Of a stretch of 64,000 bases of DNA, positions 48,458 to 59,174 are shown piece by piece (positions within the stretch are counted from its first letter, which is position 1; the number at the start of each line of letters is the position of its first letter). The notes under the pieces are model-generated. The model did no database searches. It was not told the origin of the DNA and was given only the letters and a program-made list of their open reading frames with translations. A program made the position numbers and the translations under genes. This DNA comes from Symsagittifera roscoffensis (Eukaryota > Xenacoelomorpha > Acoela > Convolutidae): the NCBI RefSeq assembly GCF_963678635.1, contig NC_087068.1, forward strand, positions 50,671,724 through 50,735,723, written 5' to 3'.

Positions 48458-49952
48458 TTAATGCCCAGAGAGCTGCCAGCGAGGCCACCCATGTGATCCA
48501 AGTCGGACACAGCAAGGGACGGCAAGGGAAAATTACTTAGTTTTCGAGCAAACGGTAGGTACTCCTAGATATATGACTGGGAAGACGTAGAAGTAGTCAT
48601 CTTCGAGTCATTGCAGCTGGCAGTGATTTTGGAAGAACTGCTGCGCAAGCCCTCGGCACCCCCGGACTGAACGGGGTTTATGAATTCTTAGTGTGGACTA
48701 CCGAATGGACTGTTATGGACTATTTTGGTAAGAATGTGGGAATTAATGAGCACTCATGGTGTCCAAAATTGAACAAGAGAAATAGTATAAAGAATCATGT
48801 CTCAATTCCATCTGTGACCAAGCTATGATGAAAACTCGCAAAATCTATCAGTAATACGTCATCTGCTATAAAATTAAAAAAGTGGACAAGAAATTTAACA
48901 GCCCAGCGAACAGTCCGATTGGGACCCTCGTTTTGACAGGGTTAAAAAACCGTCTGTCTGGCCGCCAGCTTTAGTTCATTTTTCGTCAGAACCGAGCTAC
49001 AGTAGAAAGCCATTCCAATGCTTCAATTTTTCTGTTGAGCCAATTCCGCATAAACAGCTGATACCGTAATTCATTGCTGCTATAGCATTTGCAAATTTCA
49101 TTTCTCGTTGTAAATTTACAAGACTTCTTACACTTATTTGTAGGATATCGATGAAAAATAATCTGTCGTTTTCTTTCTGCAGCTTCCCTTACTACTCTCA
49201 TTTCATAACTGATTTTTGGATCTCTTATGATCCCTTGTATGCAAAAACTTTAGGTAATACCATCTTTCAGCGTTTTCTTTTTAGCGCTCTCTGAAGAGTT
49301 GATTTTTCGTTGGCAAGTTTCACACTGAGTGCTTCAGCGTATTTTTTTCGAACGTCTCACACGTATTTTTTGTAGTTTTTCCGCATTTTTTATCAAATAG
49401 AGTCGTTAGTCTCCTTATTATGCTGTCAGACGTGTGTTTTTTTCCAGACTTTTTATAGTAGTTTCGTCACTTACATTCATCAACGTCCAACTTTTTATAA
49501 AGTTGTCTCTTTCGTTGATGCAAACACATGTGTTCTTCAGATGCATTTGCATTTGACCCGAGATCTCTATTTCCGATTTCCGCAGCAACTTTTAAGCTTT
49601 TATAGGTAGTTTCCAGATGCAGATAATCATTACAATAAAAGCTACACAGATAAACGCCCTTTCTTTCGAAAGAAAAGGATTTTCACTTGTTTTGAAGTTT
49701 TCTGCCATTTAATTGATATCCAGCAGATGAGGATTGAATGGGCTGAAGTTTAGATTAAAGTTTTGAAGGAGTAAAAATTTCAACCTGATCAAAGCCTGGA
49801 AGACAAAGCCAAAATCTTAAGCAGAGTGAAATGTTTTACTTACTGTTATTTTGTTCTGTCTTTCGCCACGCTGCTCTTTGCTTTTGAGATGGCTGTTTCT
49901 CCATTTAAGCTTTTGTTGCAGCTGTTGTTTTGATTAAGAAGGTTTCATAATG
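48458..49952. other. No gene seen
   Basis: The composition returns gradually to AT-rich. Short frames (for example 48986-49201 on minus) show no domain. No RNA gene or repeat could be supported. Confidence 0.4.
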
Positions 49953-49954
49953 TA

Positions 49955-50902
49955 CCCGCATCCAAGTTTAGGCGAAAGTAACCGATTATAACGTATCATT
50001 ATGATAATTTTTTGACAATTATAATTCATTATAATTACCAAAATTAGGTGTTAAAAGAATTTATAATTGATAATAATCGTGATATTTTCCAAGAGATTAT
50101 AATCTCGTATAATCGATTATAAATGATTATAGTTCTTACAAAAAACCCTTAAAATCATAATCTCTTATTTGCCTTTGCCAAAATTTTGCCATTTCAAAAC
50201 TACGTTCGAATTGTATCTTATGGGTTATTATTTTTGTGTCAATAAGAAAGTCTCTAGGAGAGAGATCTCTTGAAAACTTTGGTTCATCTGAACACAAAGT
50301 TTAACCACGAAACAAAAGTTGCATAGAGATCCTTTCATATTAGTGGAATGGTTCCCGCGGTAGATGAAAAGTAAATCTTTCGAACCAATCATGAAACTAA
50401 ATCAATTTGCTGATCCTTTGATGGTTGAAAAAGCTTAAAAAGTTTAAGCTATGCATCACAAAACAACTCTAATGAGGAAAAACAAAAAACCTTATAAATT
50501 TGAATTGATTGGAAAAACTTAAACATATTTTTCTCATTTTTCATAAAAAATATAGTCTACAAAAAGCATAAAATATAAGCAGCTTAGATGCAACTTCGAA
50601 GACAAAATGGACAAGCAAAAGGGATTATAATCAACTATGATCGATTATAATGGATTTTTTTTGCAAAACTCATGAATTAGAATTGAAATAAAAATTTTGT
50701 ATTATAATCGATTATAATTGATTATATTTGTATCAAACAAATATAAGAATGAATAATCGATTATAATCAATTATAATGGATTATATTGATTATAATTTAA
50801 TTTTGAAAAGAAAGATTAAAATCGATTATTAATCGATTAAAATTGATTGTTTCTCAATTTTAGTAATATAATCGATTATTAATGCTTGAAACTGGATGCG
50901 GG
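49955..50902. mobile_element. MITE, 948 bp, with TA flanks and ATTATAATCGATTATAAT subterminal repeats
   Basis: The ends CCCGCATCCA and, inverted, CCCGCATCCA are identical for 10 bp and the match continues as A/AGTTT. Each end is flanked by TA (49953-49954, 50903-50904), the duplication expected of Tc1/mariner-type transposition. The outer parts are built of repeated palindromic TTATAATCGATTATAA-like motifs on both sides (49978-50150 and 50630-50880). No transposase is present. Confidence 0.75.
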
Positions 50903-51056
50903 TAGTTATGATTTTACCGTTCAAGCAGCACTTTGTTTGGTTAATTTAAATTTGATGTGATGCCCGCTACCACTTGTATCACAAAAAATCTGTCTTTAGC
51001 AAAACTTTGTACAACCTAATTGCGCTTGATCTAGACAAGAGAAAACACCAGTAACC

Positions 51057-51380
51057 TTAGCAAAGGATTTGATCACTGATACTAACTAACTGCGATGCAT
51101 TAAAAGGGGCTCTGGGATCATTGGGATGCTTATTATAATACTGATTATAGCGTCGTGCCAGTTGATGACTAGACTCGTTATAACTAAAAGTCTTCACATT
51201 GTTCCTTACGGTTTTCAGTCTCGTTCCATAATTCGGGAGTAAAATCACTCCATTATTGCAGATAACGCTTACCGGCAAATTCGGATTGCCTTTTTTCGTC
51301 CAATCTTCGAGCGCAAAAGTTGAAAAACTTGCTCCAATCATTATTATTTTGAAACAATAACAGTCATCAAGGTGTATCAC
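51057..51380 (-). CDS. Hypothetical open frame, doubtful
   Basis: A minus-strand frame of about 93-107 residues (first ATG 13 codons in) reads GASFSTFALEDWTKK...ILLPNYGTRLKTVRNN. Composition is soluble and varied, unlike random AT-rich translation, and GC is slightly raised, so it might be an exon or a fragment of a mobile-element protein. I recognise no family, see no signal peptide, and cannot find convincing partner exons. Confidence 0.25.
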   Translation of the reverse strand: MIHLDDCYCFKIIMIGASFSTFALEDWTKKGNPNLPVSVICNNGVILLPNYGTRLKTVRNNVKTFSYNESSHQLARRYNQYYNKHPNDPRAPFNASQLVSISDQILC

Positions 51381-52200
51381 AGAGGAGAACTTTATGACCC
51401 TTCATTTCAAAAATTCAAAAAAATTCTTATTGCAATAAATTCACAATAATGCATAAAAGTTATCAATTTATCGATTTAATTTTTGACCTGAAATCCAAAC
51501 GGCTTGAGGCCACAACAGTTTCAAAACAATAGTTGAACAACAACTGTTTCAAAACACGTCATATAGCTAGAAATTTGATAGCTGACATGAAAATTTCAAT
51601 AAAACTTTGCCGTTCTAGCTCACAATCTACAATAAATCGAAAAATTTGGAAAAAATTTTAAGACTGCCCAAAAAAATTTTCTCAATAGGATCCTTTCTAC
51701 AGGCAAAATAACCCTAAAAAAATGTTCAATAGTTTAATTTTCAAAATTTTAAGTTGCCTGGAAAAAACAAGCACCATCAAAATTGGTCTGTATTTGTACC
51801 GATAAACCATAAATCAACCTAAAACAAAACAACTTCAAGTCGAAGCTATTTCATCAAAAAAATTGGAGCAATCAACTCTCACAATCCAATCTCACTCCGC
51901 AGCAATTGTTTTGGGGAAACAGTACTCCAATTTTTTCTAAAATGGCATAACGCCTGAATTGAAAAGTTTTCAAAGTTAGATCTTTCTTTACAAAAATATC
52001 AGCAACTTTGTTTACTTAACCAGCTGTAACACTAGCACACAAAAAGTTTTGATTTTTCCTTTTTTAGTGAAGTGGGGTGGAAAAGTGAACTTAAAAATCT
52101 TTATACATATAAGCCATCTGGACAGCATGGGTTATGAAAGATGGATGCAATGAAGTGTATACCCAAAAATCCATTTTCCTTTTTATGAAACAATTTAAAA
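51381..52200. other. AT-rich DNA, no gene
   Basis: No feature can be supported. Confidence 0.4.
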
Positions 52201-52209
52201 AAACCATTC

Positions 52210-52900
52210 TTAACTAGTCTAAGAAAAGCTCTTGTTATCATAAGCTACAAAATATTGTCCCAGGAAAAGCAAAGTTTGGTAGACCAATCTTTCTTACAAG
52301 CGCACTCTTTTTTATATGAGCAAATCAATGAATATCTATTGTCTAACAATTTGTTCAGTAACAACCATTATGGATTCAGAACCTCGATTTCAAAAATGGA
52401 CGCAATTATTTTTTGTTTCGAATGTTACAGCAAAATGTTGGGTGAAAAGTACCCCACTGTATCACTATTAGATCTATCAAAAGCGTTCAATTCTTTTATT
52501 CCTGAACATTTTAAGGCTAACTTGAAAAAGTGGTATTATCTTAAACAGTAATAAGAAATCATTATTATTTTGAGGCAATAGGCAATGAATAACATTAAAA
52601 AATGATGACGAATTGGACTTTAGTATATCAAGGTGTATCTTAAAAAACATTAAAAATTTTTATTCTCAACTGAATCCCAAATGACTTAAAGGAACATAAA
52701 GAGGAAAAGTTAAAAAGGTATAAAATGCCAACGACAAACTACTTTTCTGCGATGATAACTTTGTTAAAAAACTTAACAGTTTTTATGCGGATCTTGTCAA
52801 AACATTCTCTATATTTTTAAAGATGCGTTTTTAAACTCAAAATAAACAAAACTAAATTGATCGTACTCAGCAAAAAACATTCAAAAATATGCAACGTGGA
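52210..52900 (+). pseudogene. Non-LTR retrotransposon reverse transcriptase fragment
   Basis: From 52283 one frame reads RPIFLTSAL, then the frame shifts to EQINEYLLSNNLFSNNHYGFR (52318-52381), the region before RT motif A, and LLDLSKAFN (52465-52491), motif A with its Asp. Further on, in other frames, LLFCDDN (52741-52761) stands at the position of motif C (usually FADD), and LKINKTKLIVLS (52836-52872) matches the KTK block that follows in LINE-type RTs. Motifs are in the right order but need at least three frame changes, so it is dead. The LINE clade cannot be decided. Confidence 0.75.
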
Positions 52901-53860
52901 AAAAGCAGTGTTATAAAAATTGACCATAAAAAAGATGAAACATTACGAGTTTAATACTGAGCAGTAACTACAGATCAGTTCCGTACTTTTCAGTGAAAAT
53001 GTTTTAAGAATTGTGGCACGCGAAATCAAAACTTAAAAATCGATAAAGAAACCGGTAACAATAAAAAAAAGTTTTAATCAACGGAATAGTTACGAACCAT
53101 TTTAGCTAGCACGTGTTTAATATGAGTAGTATTACAACCAGTCTGATAAAATTGATTGCAAAACAATTATGCTGGCAATTCAGATATGTTTTGACAAAAA
53201 AACTGAAATTTGTGACTTCTCATCTGATCACCAAATGCAAGACAAAACTCTACTGGTCAAAATTTTTACGTGATGGCAAACTAGTCTGACTTCTCTGGAA
53301 AATGTAAGTAAACCTACTACCAGCTCAAAAAGACTTCAGTAACAAAACACTATATATGATGAGTTTAGAAGCAGGGATTTCAATCAAAAAATTTATTCGC
53401 GAAATTTTGTTCGTTTTTTATCTCAAAATTTTGACCCAGAAACTTCCAGCACACTAAATAAAAAGTCTTTAACTCAATTCGTACTTTTGAGATGAACGTA
53501 CTTCAATCTACAAGAAAATTTTGATAAAATGTTACTTTCAACGTTTTTCCTAATTATTTGCATGGTCAAGATTTTTTACAATATACTGATCCAAATGACA
53601 AAAAACATCAACTTACAAAAGACAAGGTTTTATAAAAAATTTTGGCTCTATACTCTCATTTTTAAAAATTAGTCAATCGTAGTTGAGTTCTAAAACTATT
53701 CATTTAGATTAAAAGGTTTTTAACTTCTAAAATTGAGCGAAGAGATTTGGGGCATCAAGAACCTGAGTTGACCCATCTTTGACTGTTCAAATAATGTAAT
53801 CCACATACCTGAGGAACAATTTTACCTGCTGAAAACTTTTTGCATTTTTCTTAGCGCGGC
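52901..53860. other. AT-rich DNA, possibly the eroded 3' continuation of the RT fragment
   Basis: No motif is visible; frames are very short. The stretch lies between two RT-derived pieces and may be a remnant of either. Confidence 0.3.
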
Positions 53861-55030
53861 AGCAGGATTGAAAATACCATACTATCTCGGTTGTTGTTGC
53901 GTTTACATCATCGGATATTTTTCCACATTAAGGTGGTACCAGTTTCAGCATCTCTCGCACTCAACCACCTCGATCTGTATGTTAATTTCCTGTTGCAACA
54001 TAGGCACAAACTGTTCTCCATTGGCTGCACCACCGCTCCGGCCGGTACTTCCTGTTCTGGAACTGAAATGCAGATATCTCTGCCAACCAACTAAAGAAGG
54101 TGGTTTCGGAGTCTTACAGGCATCTAGTTTTCCATCCAGCGCGTTCATTTTGTCTTTTGTTGCCACCGCCACTCTGAAAATTAGAATTTACAGTGACAAC
54201 ACGAATTTACAGTGACAACACCAAACACTTGTCTTTCACCGAGGTGACGAGACACTCAAAAGCGCTAAGCGGCGAGGATTTCTCCAGTCAGACCCTGATT
54301 TGTCACCAGAAAGCGTGGTTGCGTCCGCTTTTTCAACACCGGTTCACAAATTTGCTTGAGTCTTCAATCACCCTACAAGAGACAGCCCGACTCAACGGTT
54401 CTCGTGTCATTGGAGCCAGTGACTGGATGAAATTTTACAGACTCGACTACTGGGCCTCGGACTCTCAGTTGACGATTTCCGAATCATTTTAGCTCTTCGC
54501 CTTGGTGTTCTACAAGAACTCAGCTTAAATGAAATGCCTGACTACGTTGCCAGCGAAGACTGTTTTCGAGCACTGATATGTCCCAAAATTAAACAACGAT
54601 TCACCAAACAACACAGTTGCAACGTTCTGAAAAACTATAGCTTAAGATACTGTAGCTTAAGCCCTAAAAACTGTGCGAACTCCTTCGACGTTTTAGCCAG
54701 TAGTTTGTTCCGCAAAGATGTTAGGGGCCCTGACGGACTGACGCTGATACCATGGAGAGTTGGTCGCCAGGTGCATCAGCAGGTAAACCATTCCTAATGT
54801 GCGGTCAGGAGTTTTACCAGGCTCCAATCCTGCTTCAGAGACGGAAACTATAAAAAGAAGGTTTTACTCTGACCTACCATTGTCAAGGCATTTCAAACCG
54901 GTTGCTATCGACACCCTTGAATCCATAGGTAAGACTTCTTTAACCTTTTGTGGAGCTCAATTCTCGCATGTAGACAGCAACAGGTGACGCCGACTCCTTC
55001 AGAAATTTGAAGCAACGTTCGAGCCTGTCA
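53860..55030 (+). pseudogene. 3' part of a retrotransposon RT-type ORF, decayed
   Basis: The pieces, in order but in several frames, are QPTKEGGFGVLQ (about 54080-54115; the PxxxGGLGI block), ARLNGSRVIGASDW (about 54390), a Cys/His-poor remnant SEDCFRAL (about 54550), and GPDGLTLIPWRVGR (about 54724-54765), which I recognise as the RPDGLTLIPW block near the C-terminus of a large family of invertebrate RT-containing ORFs; HFKPVAIDTLESIG (about 54888-54930) is the next conserved block. Stops at 54490, 54795 and elsewhere break it. It is more GC-rich than the flanks. It may belong with the RT fragment at 52.2 kb, but the spacing and composition differ, so a separate insertion is possible. Confidence 0.65.
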
Positions 55031-55960
55031 ATCCAGAGAGCTAATGCTGGTTGAATCATGGAGGCGATAAATCAGTAAACTTTTAAACCCAATTTTTGTG
55101 CAGTAAAATCATATAATTATAATACTTAATATTTTCTTAATTGACAAGTTTCAAAACAAACTCATATTTTTTCAGCCGTATATTTGCAAAAATTAGTGCA
55201 AAGGAAGCGTACACTGCTAGACCATCAATTTGAACATAACATGGATCATTACACTGGTAATATAAAATGGTGACCGCTATATCAAAAAAACTTTTCATTG
55301 TAGATCTCTGTATTTCAGGAAGACTCGTGGCTGTACAGCTTCTGTAAGGCTATTTCAATCGGTTCCTTCAAGAAAACATTTGGGTAGAAAAAATTTTCGC
55401 GTCAAGAGATACCATAGCTTCATGCGGATCTAGAGCGGTGTTTTCAATTAAAAACACAGAAATTTTCATTCTTTTTTTAAATTAATGCGTAGAAACTGAC
55501 CAAAAACAACCTTTGGAAAATTGATGTTTTTATCGTCGTTTAATTTAGTATATTGTAAAAGTCTTGAGGATGCGCATAATTGCGAAAACGTATGAAATCT
55601 ACTTTTTTGCCAAACTTTCTTTCATTTTTCTTGTCAATTTGCAAAAAAAAAACAAAAAAGGAAAAGCTTCGACTGGTAGGAAATTAACTAATTGATCATT
55701 GAAAAGCCAGTAAAAAATAGTTTTTATTAATAAAAAGGGATTTTTTTTATGTGTTATTGTCAGCAATACGTTAATAGCTTTTGCCAGAGTGACTTTTTTA
55801 CCAGACCACAAAGCAATATTCTAAAGGTTGGTCCCCAGATCAGCTTAAATTCTGCTTGCGATTAGCAACTGTTATCAAATCGGAATAAGGACTTTTCGGG
55901 TTAACAACTTGTTTACCATAATCCCTTGGTCTTTTGGGTATAATGAATTCAAGTTTATTA
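55031..55960. other. AT-rich DNA, no gene
   Basis: No feature can be supported. Confidence 0.4.
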
Positions 55961-55964
55961 GCGT

Positions 55965-56165
55965 CTGTGGGACACGTAATCTGAAGATATCGAAAACGCC
56001 TGGGACTTTAAAGGTCCTGCTTTTGAATATGAGGAGAACAACTTTTTTAAACGGCTAATTTCCCGTTTTAAGAACATTGGCTGGTTACTATTTGTCTGCT
56101 TAGTTGCCACATTTTTTGTTTGTTGCTGTATGCAATTTTCATCGTAGCTTATTTTAAACAGTTTT
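55965..56165 (+). repeat. SINE-like copy with tRNA-like head
   Basis: GGGACTTTAAAGGTCCTGCTTTTGAATATGA, a T-rich stretch, then TTTGTCTGCTTAGTTGCCACAT follow the same order as at 2600-2730. It is a diverged copy of the same family. Confidence 0.5.
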
Positions 56166-56655
56166 CGGCCTAAATGGTTTCGGCTTATTTTTCCCGAGTC
56201 GAGATTCCGCTCAAAAACCGCTCAAGCCTTGAACGGTTTGAACGGTTTTCCAGCAAGATTTTAGCAGTTAAAATCTTAAAAAATCAATGAAAACGATCAG
56301 AAGGCCCGGAAAAAGTAATATGACAGTGACAAGCAGTTAAAGTACTTGATACAACTCGAAAAATTTGCTTGAACGTACTCGACCCAAGCAAGATAGTTTT
56401 ATGCAGTCTCAAGCTCAAAAAACGCTCGACCGTGCTCAACTCAAGCGAGATATTTTTCAAATGTCTAGACCTCAAAAATTTTTGTCGACCTTGAAATATC
56501 ATGCTGTATAATACCATGCTGAAATGCCATGGAACATGTAGCAAAATTTTGAGCGCAATATCTAAAAAATTGCTCAAGTTTTGCTTCAAACTAGGTGAGA
56601 AGTCTCGTTTCGGGTTATCTGCTGCTTACTATCATAATTATGGGTCGATGATGGG
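56166..56655. other. No gene; several CTCAAGC/CTCGACC-type short repeats
   Basis: Between 56200 and 56480 short phrases such as CGCTCAA, GAACGGTT and CTCGACC recur irregularly. They do not form a regular array. Confidence 0.35.
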
Positions 56656-56659
56656 TGAG

Positions 56660-58740
56660 TCAGGTTCCTAGATGAGGTGATTTTGCCGCAGTGGGTGCGG
56701 AAAGTCTTAAATTTTGGGCCAAAACATCCGGTACGAGACAAACGCAATGGAATTCATTTCCTTGTGGATATTGATAGATTTTTGTCTGAACTGAAGGTAA
56801 ATAGAAGACCCGAAAAAAAGTTGTGTGAGATTGAAACCGCTGCAAGGAGATTTCTAAGAATGTGAAACAGACACCGTCTGGCAAAGGTTTTGAAAAAGCC
56901 AGAAAGTATTTGAACTGGGCTCCGGCCGTATGATAAGTGGGTGGGTTTTTGTATAAAGAAAAGGAAGACATATGAGAAAAACTTGAAAGATATATTACGG
57001 GCAGAACGATCTAGTGAGAAGAAGAATCTGACTGACAGCGAGATCATAAAAATTGAAGAAGACATAAGCAAAGAAGCATTCGCCATGAAAAAGAAAGACG
57101 AGATTAGCGAAGCACTGTATACTAGGTTAAGATCAACCAGGTCGCAGCCGGCTAGGCTGTATCGATAAGCAAAAGTGCACAAACAGGTACACCACTTCCT
57201 CCCGTCCTTTCTTTACCTAGTAGCTCATATGGCTTCCTTAGGAAAACGTTCTCAAAATACTTTGATAAAATTGAGGGGACAAACATAGAAACAAACACTC
57301 AAATGGCCAGAGAAATCTTGGAGAAAACAGGATTGGACTCTGTTGAGAGTATAAAATCTCTTGATTTGAAGCAATTTTAAACTAATGTCCCGCTCCAGGA
57401 AGCTCTTGAAATAGCTATGAGGAGATTATATGAGCAAATCAATCCTCAGGAAAGATCTCGCAAAACGGTGAAAAAACTACTAAAATTGGCAGTGAGTAAA
57501 GTACACATCAAAAACAATGGTTTGTGGTATGTTCAAAAAAACGGTTTAGCAATGGGCGCGTCCCTGGCAATAATCTGACCAATTGGTGGCTCAAAGAACA
57601 CGAGCCTGCATTAATGAAAGAAGTACCAAAAGTGATTGTGCTTAATGAGGATAGCAAGGACGTCTGCCCTGGAGGTCAGAAAAAGGTGACATATCGGGGT
57701 AGAAACTAAGGGGGGGAAAAGCGGAGCTTGATTGAATTGGTTCATATTAGGGTGTGGTAGCATATCAGAATCCAAATACGCAAACATCCCTGAAACAGTA
57801 TGCTATTGCATGACCTGTAAAAAACAACAAGAAGCAGATCGGACTGGGAATGGTGTTGAGAAACTTTTAAGATATGTGGACCACATAAATAGAACTGTCA
57901 AAGGCGTTCCTGGGGTAGTCCTCGAGGCTGCCAATATGTAGCATCCAAACATTCAAGTCACTATTGAAAAACTCGATAGTAGCGGTAATTTGGCCTTTTT
58001 GGATTTAAATGTTAATGTGGACTCAGGAAAAGAGGTGACATGGGGGTGGTATCAAAAACCCACTGATACCGTCACCATTCTGAGTTTTAGAGGCTGCGCA
58101 CCCTTGCAATACAAAATAACGTACTGGAAGTGACGGTCAGTATGGTTATCAGAAGTACCTCAACATGGGAAAGTTTTGACCGGGTATTGGAGAAAAATCT
58201 GAAACAAGGGTTTGAAAAAAGATATCCAAAAAAATTGGTCGGACAGGGTAGTGTTTGAAAATCTTAATATGATTATTTAGGGAGAGAAAAATTTAGAGGT
58301 GACGGCATCAGAACCGAGAGAATATAAATGGTTGAAAGATTCACTTCCTTTTTTATAATGCAATATCGAGGCAATCTAACTCAACTGTTAGCTGCAAAGG
58401 TTTGGCAAACATCCGGGCACAAATAATTTTTTCAAAAGAAAATTAAAAACATGCTTGCCATCCCTCAAAACTTCCTTTGCTCGTGAACTTAGGTCCAAAC
58501 TGTTGCATAAGCTTACAGGTACTGGTTCTTATCCACTTATGTCGGCCAGACGGTCCGATATTTAGCCACGGTGATCGTTAAACACCGCAAAGAGGACTCC
58601 CCAGTAGGATAACACTTGTTAGAATGTAATAAGAAGGTAGGCGGTAAAGCTGAGCTGAAATCAGAGCTTATAGACCAAACGGCCAACACTCAGAAACTAC
58701 TGACACTACAGTCTTGGCATATTTGAGGGAAAGGTCAAAA
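56660..58740 (+). pseudogene. Penelope-like retroelement (RT, PHD finger, GIY-YIG), decayed
   Basis: Motifs in order on the plus strand: QPARLYR.AKVHK (57140-57185); SLDLKQF.TNVPLQEALEIA (57355-57415), RT motif A; GLAMGASLA (57543-57570), motif B; a PHD-finger remnant (about 57660-57820) with CPGGQKKVTYRG, LNWF..GCG and YCMTC; RYVDH (57870-57884), motif C where YVDD is expected; FLDLNVNVDSGK (about 58000-58035); and STYVGQTVR with a later HLLECNKK (58532-58640), matching the GIY-YIG nuclease found at the C-terminus of Penelope-like elements. At least five in-frame stops and several frameshifts are present, the catalytic second Asp is replaced by His, and two PHD cysteines are lost, so the element is inactive. 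The 5' part before 56660 was not found. Confidence 0.8.
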
Positions 58741-59174
58741 ATCAGCAGACGCGATGATATCTGGAGCCGGTAATTCACACTTAGATTAAAACACCATGTA
58801 TAACATTGCTAAATTTCAAAAAACTGACATGTCAGATTCAAAGATATTCCCAAATTGAAAATTTAAATTAATCAAAGAAAAAAAATTAAAAATCTCAGAT
58901 ATATATACTGGAAAATGCTATTAATGATTATGTAATTTTTTGTAACTACAGATGTTTCATTTTCAAAGGTCAAAAAAATTTAGAGCATTTTTAGACATAT
59001 TTGCAACTTTTTCAGATCTTTGATTGTTTTGTAAATTTTATTTCCGATAATGCACAAACTATGTGAAAACGTTCAAAATAACATTTTAAAATTCTTATAT
59101 TTATACTTCGAATGTCTGCTAGCTTGAAACACTGTTACATAATGTTTTTTGAGACCCACGCGCGTCATAAAAAC
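58741..59174. other. AT-rich DNA, no gene
   Basis: This stretch follows the GIY-YIG remnant and may include the 3' end of the Penelope-like element. Nothing specific was seen. Confidence 0.4.
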
